Source of the DNA: Sphingomonas changnyeongensis
GTDB lineage: Bacteria > Pseudomonadota > Alphaproteobacteria > Sphingomonadales > Sphingomonadaceae
DNA length: 64,000 nt
Assembly: GCF_009913435.1 (NCBI RefSeq)
Contig: NZ_CP047895.1
Location: 1,124,501 to 1,188,500 of the forward strand
Direction of reading: 5' to 3'
The position numbers and the translations under genes were made by a program. Within the stretch, counting starts at the first letter, position 1; every line of letters starts with the position of its first letter. This document shows positions 55,819 to 64,000 of this stretch, one piece after another. Below the pieces are notes generated by a model. It was not told where the DNA came from. It was given only the letters and a program-made list of their open reading frames with translations, and ran no database searches.

Positions 55819-57960
55819 GTGAGTGCATTGACGTCATTGGCCGCGATCATGGCGTTCGCGGCACCGGCCGGACCGCAGCCAGCATCTCCTCCGCCCGCCG
55901 CCTCGTCCGGGGCCGGGGCCGACCGTGCATCGCCGGCGGACAGCGTGTCCGTCGCGGCCGAGCCGCCGGTGATCTCCCCGGTGATCTCCGATGCTGATTT
56001 CGAGGCCGCGCTGCCCCCGGTCGGCGACGATCTGGATGCGCCGCTTGCGCCCCTGCCTGCGACACCCGCGCCATCCGCACCCGCTCCCGTCGCATCCGTG
56101 CCCGCGCCATCGCCGGCCGGCGCGGAGCCGGTGCCGTCCCTGCCGCCGGAGCTTGGCGATCCGCTGCCGCCGCTTGGCAGCTTCGCGCTCGATCCGCCCG
56201 CCGGGCTGGCCGACGCGACCGCGCCCGCCGAAACGCTGCGTTACCGGCTTGAGGTCGAGGGGCTGAACGCGGTCGGGCTGGAGCGCCGCTTCCGCAGCCT
56301 GTCGGCGCTTGACCGGGGTGACGGCGATGCCGCCAATGGCGCGGTGGTGCTGGCGCGGGCGCGCGAGGATGAGCAGCTGGCGCTGTCGCTGCTGCGCGCC
56401 GAGGGCTATTATGATGCGACCGCAAGCGTGGCGATCGAGCCGCCGGCGGGCGACCGGCCGCTGGTCGCGCGGCTGCGTTTCGTGGCCGGTGGGCGTTATC
56501 GGCTGGGCCGGATCAGCGTCACCGGTCCCGACACCGATCCGCCGGGGCTTGCGCGCGCGGCGCTGGGGCTGAAGGGCGGGGAGCCGCTGGTCGCCGCCGC
56601 GATCGAGGCGGCCGAGGCCAATGTCAGCGTGCGCTTGCCCGAACGTGGCTATCCGTTCGCGACGCTCGGCGCGCGCGATGTGCTGCTCGATCCCGAAACG
56701 CGGCTGGGCGACTATACGCTGCCGGTCGATCCCGGGCCGCTGGGGGCGTTTGGCAGCATCCTGACCAGCGGCCGCCCGGTGTTCGACGCCGCGCATGTCG
56801 CGGTGCTCGCCCGGTTCCGCAGCGGCGACCGGTATGACGGGCGCAAGGTCGATGATCTGCGCGACGCGATGATCGCGACCGGGCTGATGTCGGGCGTCGC
56901 GGTCACGCCGGTCGCGACCGAGCGGCGCGATGCCGAAGGGCGGATGATCGTCGATCTGAACGTCACCCAGCAGGCCGGGCCGCCGCGCACCATCGCCGCC
57001 CAGGGCGGCTATCAGACCGGGCAGGGGCTGACGCTGCGCGGCAGCTGGACCCACCGCAACCTGTTCCCGCCCGAAGGCGCGCTGATCGTGCAGGGGGTGA
57101 TCGGCACGCGCGAACAATCGGCCGGGGTCAGTTTCCGCCGCGCCAATGCCGGCCGCCGCGACCGGACGGTCGAACTGGGTCTGCGCGGCGCGCGCCAGCG
57201 TTACGAGGCCTATGACGCGCTGACCGCATCGCTGTCGGCGCGCATCTCGCGCGAGTCGACGCCGCTGTGGCAGAAGATCTGGACCTGGGCCTATGGGTTC
57301 GAACTGCTCGCCAGCGATGAAGACCGGCGCATCGAGCCGCGCGACGACAGTGCCGGCACCTATTTCATCGTCGCCCTGCCGACCCAGCTTGGCTATGATC
57401 GGTCGAACAGCCTGCTCGATCCGACGCGCGGGTTCCGCGTGACCGGGCGGTTGACGCCTGAGCTTTCGCAGCGTGTCTCGGGCGATTTTGACCGCTATGC
57501 GCGCGGTATCGTCGATGTCAGCGGCTATTATCCGGTCAGGGACGATCTGGTGATCGCGGCGCGGGCGCGGTTCGGCACCATCGTCGGCGCGCCGCGCGAC
57601 CGCATTGCCCCGTCGCGGCGGCTTTATGCCGGCGGCGGCGGATCGGTGCGCGGCTTCGGTTTTCAGGAACTGGGGCCGCGCGATGCCGACAATGCCCCGA
57701 TCGGCGGGCGCAGCGTCGTCGAGGCAGCGGTCGAGGCGCGCTACCGGTTCGGCGATTATGGCATCGCCGCCTTTGTCGATGCGGGCCAAGTCTATCGCTC
57801 CAGCCTGCCGGGGCTGTCGGACATCCGTGCCGGGGTCGGCATTGGCGGGCGGCTTTACACCAATTTCGGCCCGATCCGCGTCGATGTCGCGACCCCGCTG
57901 GCACGGCGGCCGGGCGAATCGCGCATCACGCTGTTCATTTCGATCGGACAGGCGTTTTGA
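55819..57960 (+). CDS. tamA: TamA-type outer-membrane assembly protein (Omp85 family)
   Basis: 713 aa. The signal peptide is short (SALTSLAAIMAFAAPAG) and is followed by a ~110-residue Pro/Ala-rich linker, POTRA domains (YRLEVEGLNAVGLERRF; ALSLLRAEGYYDATA; YRLGRISVTGPD; ARFRSGDRYDG), and the 16-strand barrel with GGGSVRGFGFQELGP (the VRGF lid motif) and a C-terminal Phe. With TamB it inserts certain outer-membrane proteins. Start GTG 55819 follows AAGGGG; no ATG is available in frame. The stop overlaps the tamB start. Confidence 0.9.
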   Translation: MSALTSLAAIMAFAAPAGPQPASPPPAASSGAGADRASPADSVSVAAEPPVISPVISDADFEAALPPVGDDLDAPLAPLPATPAPSAPAPVASVPAPSPAGAEPVPSLPPELGDPLPPLGSFALDPPAGLADATAPAETLRYRLEVEGLNAVGLERRFRSLSALDRGDGDAANGAVVLARAREDEQLALSLLRAEGYYDATASVAIEPPAGDRPLVARLRFVAGGRYRLGRISVTGPDTDPPGLARAALGLKGGEPLVAAAIEAAEANVSVRLPERGYPFATLGARDVLLDPETRLGDYTLPVDPGPLGAFGSILTSGRPVFDAAHVAVLARFRSGDRYDGRKVDDLRDAMIATGLMSGVAVTPVATERRDAEGRMIVDLNVTQQAGPPRTIAAQGGYQTGQGLTLRGSWTHRNLFPPEGALIVQGVIGTREQSAGVSFRRANAGRRDRTVELGLRGARQRYEAYDALTASLSARISRESTPLWQKIWTWAYGFELLASDEDRRIEPRDDSAGTYFIVALPTQLGYDRSNSLLDPTRGFRVTGRLTPELSQRVSGDFDRYARGIVDVSGYYPVRDDLVIAARARFGTIVGAPRDRIAPSRRLYAGGGGSVRGFGFQELGPRDADNAPIGGRSVVEAAVEARYRFGDYGIAAFVDAGQVYRSSLPGLSDIRAGVGIGGRLYTNFGPIRVDVATPLARRPGESRITLFISIGQAF

Positions 57961-60900
57961 CCGACCATCCGGACAATGGGACCATCGCCCCGCCGGCGCG
58001 CGCGCGCGCGGGACGGCTGGCCCGCGTGCTGCGCGGCGTTGCCGCCGGGCTGGTCGGGGTGGTGGCGCTGGCGGTGCTGGCGTTCGTCGCGGCCGACAGC
58101 GATGCCGGGCGGCGGCTGGTGGCCGACCAGCTGGCGCGGCTCGAGACTGCGTCCGGCCTGTCGGTCAGGATCGGGCGGATCGACGGATCGCTGTTCGGGC
58201 GCATGGTGCTGCGCGACGTGGCGGTGCGCGATCCGCAGGGCGTGTTCGCCAACGCGCCCGACCTGACGCTCGACTGGCGGCCGCTTGCCTATCTGGGCGG
58301 CCATATCGACATGCGCGAACTGTCCGCGCCGCTGGTCGTGCTCGCCCGCCGCCCGGCGCTGCGGCGGGTGCCCGCCGATCCGGACCGGCCGGTGCTGCCC
58401 GATATCGACCTGACGCTCGGCTGGCTGGCGGTCGACCGGCTGGTGCTCGCCCCGGCGGTGACGGGCCGGGCGCAGACGCTCCGCCTGTCCGGGCGGGCGC
58501 GGATCGCCGATGCGCGCGCGCTGGTCAGTGCCGATCTGGCGGCGCTTGGCGGCGGCGACCGGGCGATGCTCCGGCTCGATGCCGCGCCCGATGACGGGCG
58601 GCTGGCGATGGCGGCGTCGGTGCGTGCGCCAAGGGGCGGGGCGCTGGCCGCGCTCACCGGGCTGAAAGCGCCGCTCGCGCTCGATCTGGCGGGGCGGGGG
58701 ACTGGCGCGCCTGGGACGGGCGGCTGATCGCGGCCTATGCCGGCCGTCCGCTCGCCCGGCTGGCGCTGACCGCGCGCAGCGGCCTGTTCCGCGCTGAGGG
58801 GCCGACCCGGCCGGGGCTGATCATGCCCGCGCTTCAGGGGCTGACCCGCCCGGCGCTGGCCATGGACCTGTCGGCGCGGCTGGCCGACCGGCGCGCCGAT
58901 GTCCGGCTCAAACTGGCCTCGGCCGCCCTGTCGGTGGCGGCTGAGGGCGATGTCGATCTGGCGCGCAACCGCATCGGCATGGCCACCCTGTCTGCCGATC
59001 TGCTGCGTCCCGCCGCGCTTGCGCCCAATCTGGTCGGCAGCGGCGTCCGCCTGCGCGCGCGGATCGACGGGCCGTTCGCCCGGCCGCGCATCGACTATCG
59101 GCTGAACGCCGCGATGCTCGGCTTTGGCGGCACGCGGGTCGAGGGGCTGGCTGCGGGCGGTGCCGCGCGGATCATGCCCGGGCGCATTCTGATTCCGCTC
59201 AGGGCCCGCGCCGCCCGGATCGCCGGGCTGGGGCCTTCGCTGGGCGAGCTGCTGACCGGTGTGACGCTCGACGGGCAGATTGCGGTCAGCGGCGCGCGGC
59301 TGCTGGCGGACGATCTGCGCATCCGCGCGCCGCGCATCGATGCCCGGGCGGTGATCGCCGCCGATCTGGCCGCCGGCACCTATCGCGGTGCGCTGTCGGG
59401 CCGGGTCGACCGCTATCTGGTGCAGGGCGCGGGGCTGTTCGACCTGTCGAGCGACATTGATCTGGTCGCGCCCCCGGGTGGCGGCTGGGCGCTGGCCGGG
59501 CGGTTCGCCGCGCGCAGCGTGCGCATCGACAATGGCGCGCTGCGCGACCTGCTGGCCGGGCAGACGCTGATCACCGGGCGGATCGGCTATGGCCCGACCG
59601 GGGTGGCGACGCTCGACCGGCTGCGCCTTGCCTCGCCGGGGCTGACGGTGACCGATGGCGCGGGGCGGCTGCAGCCCGGTGGCCGGATCGAGGGGCGCGC
59701 CGCGGGGCTTGCCGGCCGCTATGGCCCGGTGACTGTCGCGCTGTCGGGCACTCTGGCACAGCCGGTGATCCGCCTGAACGCGGCGCGGCCGCGCATCGGC
59801 ATCCCCTGACCGATGTCGAGGCCGTGGTGCGCGGCACGGCGGCGGGGTATGAAGTGAGCGCCACTGGCGGTTCGCCCTATGGACCGTTTGTTGCCGATCT
59901 GCTGGTCGTGACCGGGCAGGGACCGCTCAGGATCGATCTGCGACGCGGGCGTTTTGCCGATCTCGACCTGTCGGGCATGCTTGTCCAGACCGCTGCCGGG
60001 CCTTTTGCCGGGACGCTTGGCCTGTCGGGTGCCGGGGTCAGCGGCCAGGCGGTGCTCGGGGCCGAGGGCGATGTGCAGACCGCGCGGGTGTCGGCCAGGG
60101 CCCGCGACGCGCGCATTCCGGCCGATCCGCCGGTCATGGTCGGGCGGGCGCTGGTTGCGGCTGATATCGCCCTTTATCCCGATGCCCCGCGCATCGTTGC
60201 CGACATCCAGGCCGCCGGGGTGGCGCGCGGCGATCTGCGCCTGCGCCGCGCGCGGGCGCGCATCGATTATCGCGGCGGGCGCGGCCGCGCCGCGCTGGTG
60301 GCGGAGGGCGATGCCGGCATGGCGTTCCGGCTGGCGGCCAATGCCGCGCTGTTCCCCGGCGTCACCCGGCTGGCGGCGGCGGGGGAGATTGGCGGGATTG
60401 CCCTTCGGCTTGCCGCGCCGGCGGTGATCCGCACGGCTGGCGACGATTATCTGCTTGATGACGCACGGCTGATTGCCGGCAGCGGCGCGGGGACGGGGGA
60501 GCTGCGGCTGGGCGGGCGGCTGAACGGCGGCGGGGGCATGGCCGTCAATGCCCGGTTCGACCGGTTCGATCTGGCGGTGCTGGGCGCGGTGTCCGGCGGG
60601 CTGGGCATCGGCGGGCGCGCGACAGGGCAGCTGAGCTTTGCCGATGCCGGCGACGCCATGCCCCGCGCGGACCTGCGCCTGTCGGTCGCTGGGTTCACCC
60701 GCGCGAGTGCGGCTGCCGTGTCCGCCGGGGTCGATCTTGATGCGGCCGCGACGCTGCGCCCCGAAGGTGCCGAGCTGAAGGCACTGGCGCGCCGCGGCGG
60801 CGTGAACATCGGCCGGCTGCAGGCGCGGCTGCAGCCGCCGGGTGCTAGCAGCTTCTGGACCGACAGGCTGCGCGCCGCGCCGCTGAGCGGCGGGCTGCGT

Positions 60901-62181
60901 TACAATGGTCCGGCCGATCTGTTGCCGACGCTGGCCGGGCTCAACGATCACCAGCTTGCCGGGCCGATCGGCATCGCCGCCGATTTTGGCGGCCGGCTCG
61001 CCGAACCGCAGCTTTCAGGCCTCGTCCGGGCCAAGGGGCTGACCTATCTGAACACCGTTTACGGCACGCGGCTGACCGATGTTGCCATGGCCGGCCAGTT
61101 CACGAATGATCGGCTTGAAATCAATCAGTTGACTGCAAGGACGGGGGACGGGAATGTCTCCGGCCGGGGGCGTATCGGGCTTGCCTCGGCCGCTGGTTAT
61201 CCGGTCGATCTGACCATCGATCTCGACCGGGCACGGCTTGCCCGCTCCGATGCTCTGGGCGCGACGGCGACCGGCCAGCTTCGCCTGACCGGGCCGTTCA
61301 GCGAGGGCGTGCTGGTCGCTGGCGAACTGCGCCTGCCCGAGGCGCGTTATCAGGTCGCGCGCCAGGGCGCGGCCGAGATCGCGGTGCTCGAAGGCGTGCG
61401 GCGCAGGGGCGATCCCCTGCCCGAACCGGGCGCGGCGGCGGCCGAGCGGCGCCGCGCCGCCGCCGCCGGACTGTTCCGGTTCGACCTCAGGCTGCGCGCG
61501 CCCGATCAGCTGTTCGTCGCCGGCATGGGGCTGGAATCCGAATGGGGGGCCGATCTGCGCATCGGCGGCACCTCGACCGCCCCGGCGGTGACCGGCACCG
61601 TCAATCTGGTGCGCGGCACCTACAGCTTTGCCGGGCGGCGGTTCGACCTCGACCGCGCGTCGACGCTCAGTTTTCAGGGCGGCACCAACCCGCTGATCGA
61701 CATCCGCGCCAATGCCGAGATTGACGGGCTGACGGTCGCGCTGGTCGTCACCGGGCGCGCCCAGAACCCGCAGATCGCGCTCACCTCCACCCCCAGCCTG
61801 CCGCAGGACGAGCTGCTTGCCCGCGTGCTGTTTGGCGAATCGATCACCAACCTGTCGGCGCTGCAGGCGGTGCAGCTTGCCGCCGCGCTCAACAATCTGC
61901 GGGGCACCGGCGGCGGGCTCAACCCGCTCGGCAAGCTGCGTTCGGCCGCCGGGATCGACCGGCTGCGCATCCTGGGCGAGGATCAGAGCATCGGGCGCGG
62001 GGCGGCGCTGGCCGCCGGGGCCTATGTGTCGAACGACATCTATGTCGAGATCATCACCGACGCCCGTGGTTTCACCGCCACCCAGATCGAGGTCGCGCTC
62101 AGCCGTGCGCTTAGCATCCTGTCGCAGACCAGTTCCTTTTCGGGCACCAGTGTCGAGCTGCGATACCGCCGCAATTACTGA
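57957..62181 (+). pseudogene. tamB: TamB translocation/assembly protein, two frame breaks
   Basis: About 1,408 aa when repaired. It spans the periplasm with TamA and helps deliver outer-membrane proteins or lipids. The start is probably TTG 57957 (TTGA overlap with the tamA stop); one N-terminal membrane helix (GVAAGLVGVVALAVLAFVA) follows. The long beta-rich body ends in the DUF490 domain (VTGTVNLVRGTYSFAGRRFD, SLPQDELLARVLFGESITNL, YVSNDIYVEIITDARGF). Frame breaks: at G5 58696-58700 (repair gives RGDWRAWDGRL) and at C4 59803-59806 (repair gives RIGIPLTDVEAVVRG). Both are one missing base in a G/C run, so the gene is probably intact in the organism. Confidence 0.85.
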
Positions 62182-62193
62182 GGCGTGCGGGCC

Positions 62194-62682
62194 TCAGCCC
62201 ATCGCGCCGGGGCTGAAGGTCAGGTCGAATTCGTCCCAGCCGGTCGCGTGCAGTTCTGCCGGCAGCACCAGCGGCGCGCAGCGCAGCACCGAGGTGATCG
62301 CCGCATCGGCCATCAGCGGCGCAAACACCCGGTTGACCGGGGTGATCCCGCTCTGCGCGACCACTTCAGGCGCGGCGGCAACGGTGCCATCGGGGGCGAG
62401 GCGCACGCGCACCCGGGTGACGATCTGCCGGGCCGGGCGGGCGACGCGTGGCGGGCGGTAGCAGCGGCGGACCTGATCGGCGGCCGAGGCAATGGCCTGG
62501 GTGAGCGCGGCCGGATCCGGGCCGCGCTGGGTGACCGGCTGGCCCTCGCCACGCCGCGCCGCACAGCCGCCGGTCAGCAGCATGGCGGCCAGTGCCCAGC
62601 CGATCACCGGGCGCGGCGACCAAATGGGACACCGCAACGCCGTCAGGGCAGGCAGCGGAACAGGCAGCAACGCAGCGCGCAT
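62194..62682 (-). CDS. TonB/TolA C-terminal-like lipoprotein
   Basis: 162 aa. A lipobox (AAMLLTGGC, Cys ~40) suggests an outer-membrane or inner-membrane lipoprotein. The mature domain resembles the C-terminal fold of TonB/TolA-like proteins: AADQVRRCYRPPRVARPARQ, VTRVRVRLAPDGTVAAAPEV, FAPLMADAAITSVLRCAPLV and GWDEFDLTFSP. Two Cys (RRCYRP, LRCAPL) may pair. It lacks the N-terminal anchor and long linker of a true TonB. The start is uncertain: ATG 62682 gives a long n-region, while GTG 62607 or ATG 62583 would be shorter. Convergent with tamB, 12 bases between the stops. Confidence 0.7.
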   Translation of the reverse strand: MRAALLPVPLPALTALRCPIWSPRPVIGWALAAMLLTGGCAARRGEGQPVTQRGPDPAALTQAIASAADQVRRCYRPPRVARPARQIVTRVRVRLAPDGTVAAAPEVVAQSGITPVNRVFAPLMADAAITSVLRCAPLVLPAELHATGWDEFDLTFSPGAMG

Positions 62683-62837
62683 CGGGGTGCATTTAGCGGG
62701 ATTGCGGCGCTTTTGGAATTCGCGACATGCGGCTGATGCCGGGCGGGCGGGACGATAATCCGCTTGGGTTGGCCGCCGCCTGCTTCTAGACTGGGACGGG
62801 GCGTGAGCTTGGACTGTGGCGAACAGCGGGGGCCGAG

Positions 62838-64000
62838 ATGTCCGTTGACGCGGTGATCAATGCGCGGGCGGCCGGGCCGCCGGACGGGCCAGCCGATCCG
62901 GCCGGCCCCGCCGGGGCCGGCGGTGCGCACCGTTTTCCGCGCAGCGGGGGCGGATGCGCGATGCGGTCGCCGGTCATGGCTGGGCATCGACGCCGCTTGG
63001 CCCGCTCGATGGCTGGCCGCAGAGCCTGAAGACGGCGGTCGAGCTGTGCCTGGCGATGCCGGGGCCATCGGCGGTCTGGTGGGGCACGGATCTTGTCCAG
63101 ATCCCCAATGATGCGGCGATGACGCTTCTGAGCGGTGACGCGCTTGGCCAGCCGGCGCGGCAATACTGGGCCGCGTTGTGGGACGGGATCGGTGCCGGGT
63201 TGGCGGGCATCGGCGTGGAACATGGCGCCGGCGCGGATGATGGCGGCGGCGATGGCGGTGGGGGCACGGCGTCGCCGGATCACGACCTGAGCTTTGTCGC
63301 GCTGCGCGACGATGCGGGCGAGATTGCCGGTGCGTTCGTGACCATCGCCGATGGCGCCGCCGGTCTGCGGCTGGCGGCCGAGCGGGCGCGGCTGGTGCGC
63401 ATGTATGAACAGGCCCCCGGCGCGATCGCGCTGATCGGCGGGGCGGATCATCATTATGTGACGGTCAATGCCGTGCATCGCCGGCTGTTCGGCCGCGACC
63501 TGCGCGGAATGGCCGCCGCCGATGCGCATCCCGAGCTGTTCCGCGACAGTCTCGGCCCGGCACTGGCGCAGGTGTCGCGCACGGGCCAGCCCGCCCGGAT
63601 CGAGGGCGTGAGGCTGGCGCTGCCCGGCGCGGATCCGGTCTATCTCGACATCGCGCTCCAGCCGATGCCGGGCGCGGACGGGCAGGACAGCATCTTCCTG
63701 CTGGCCCATGACGTGACCGAACATGTCCGCACCCGCCGCGCGGTCGAGGAGGACCGGTCGCGCCTGCACGCGCTGGCCGATCATCTGCCGGGCGTGATCG
63801 TCTATCAGATGGAGATCAACCCGGATCTGAGCGGCCGGCGCTTCACCTTCATTTCGGCCAATTGCGAGGCGTTGAGCGGCGTCCCGGCGGCGGCAGCGCT
63901 GGCCGATCCGATGGCACTGATGGGCGGGATCCTGCCCGAGGACATGGTCCGCCTGTACCACGAGGAACTGGCCGTCATCGCCAGCGGGTCCGGGCTGGAA
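62838..64000 (+). pseudogene. PAS-domain sensor (probable histidine kinase), 5' end only, one frame break
   Basis: The gene runs off the right edge after ~388 codons. The likely start is ATG 62838. The reading frame breaks at G5 62946-62950; one more G gives FPRSGGRMRDAVAGHGWAST followed by PLGPLDGWPQSLKTAVELCL, a typical opening of sphingomonad PAS kinases. If the break is real, ATG 62954 could start the protein instead. Two or more PAS modules follow (PGPSAVWWGTDLVQIPNDAA; YEQAPGAIALIGGADHHYVT; LADHLPGVIVYQMEINPDL), separated by a Gly/Asp-rich insert near 63,220-63,270. The kinase part lies outside the window, so histidine-kinase (HWE or HisKA) identity is an inference. Confidence 0.72.

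Noticed and set aside
55834..57789. A 651-codon minus-strand frame opposite tamA
   Set aside because: Shadow of the Omp85 gene; no domain, and tamA is strongly supported on the other strand.
1..64000. Search for CRISPR arrays, insertion sequences, prophage and rRNA
   Set aside because: No regularly spaced repeats, transposase or integrase genes, phage structural genes or rRNA sequences were seen. The repeats found are short tandem copies or palindromes.

Overview
The window is a single 64 kb piece of a high-GC alphaproteobacterial chromosome, almost certainly a sphingomonad (Sphingomonas or a close relative). Evidence for this: genomic GC is very high with long open antisense frames. Gene families typical of Sphingomonadales occur in typical company (NDUFA12-DUF2155-aat, DUF1285-NUDIX-CCA transferase, M1 peptidase with a DUF6702-like partner, a two-domain cold-shock protein next to DUF192). 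There is an EcfG-like ECF sigma factor with its own EcfG-type promoter, and GTG/TTG starts with 4-bp start/stop overlaps are common. Nearly everything is core housekeeping. I see no prophage, insertion sequence, CRISPR array, rRNA operon or plasmid-type gene.

Layout. 1-2.7 kb: cpaC-cpaB-cpaA of a tad/Flp pilus locus, leaving the window on the left. 2.7-8.4 kb: two alpha/beta hydrolases, an FAD oxidoreductase, RuvX and a DUF4153 membrane protein. 8.5-16 kb: the GatCAB amidotransferase (gatC-gatA, then gatB 4.3 kb away), separated by a GT2 glycosyltransferase, a DUF6702-like protein and an M1 peptidase. 16.1-18 kb: a compact operon of three unrecognised secreted proteins, the best candidate here for something undescribed. 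18-22.1 kb: parC and a GGDEF-EAL protein. 22.1-27.4 kb: CCA transferase, CoA pyrophosphatase, DUF1285, GNAT, GST, pteridine-reductase-like SDR, cytochrome c, and a small pentapeptide-like protein. 27.7-32.7 kb: membrane chemoreceptor, an AceE/transketolase-like enzyme, a small conserved protein and CspA. 33-38.2 kb: uvrA, a membrane GGDEF-EAL protein and a 52-aa lipoprotein. 38.5-40.3 kb: GAF and PilZ proteins and the sigma factor. 40.4-42.7 kb: rplA, rplK, nusG, secE. 42.9-47.3 kb: a soluble PAS chemoreceptor, tRNA-Trp and a third GGDEF-EAL protein. 47.5-55.7 kb: fatty acyl-AMP ligase, recX, double cold-shock protein, DUF192, NDUFA12, DUF2155, aat, a ParA-like ATPase with a hydrolase, and a double PilZ protein. 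55.8-62.7 kb: tamA-tamB and a TonB/TolA-C-like lipoprotein. 62.8-64 kb: the start of a PAS sensor protein that runs off the right end.

Themes. Surface attachment and motility signalling is dense: a pilus locus, three GGDEF-EAL proteins, two PilZ proteins and two chemoreceptors. Translation and its accuracy form a second theme (GatCAB, CCA transferase, Aat, ribosomal proteins, tRNA-Trp).

Data quality. At least nine reading-frame breaks occur in otherwise well-conserved genes. Each is repaired by adding back one G or C, usually in a G/C run of four or five. They affect cpaA, the DUF6702-like gene, the middle gene of the secreted operon (twice), the transketolase-like gene, a GGDEF-EAL gene, tamB (twice) and the terminal PAS sensor. 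The uniform direction and context point to homopolymer under-calling in the assembly rather than real pseudogenes. I give the full gene span in each case and state where the frame breaks.
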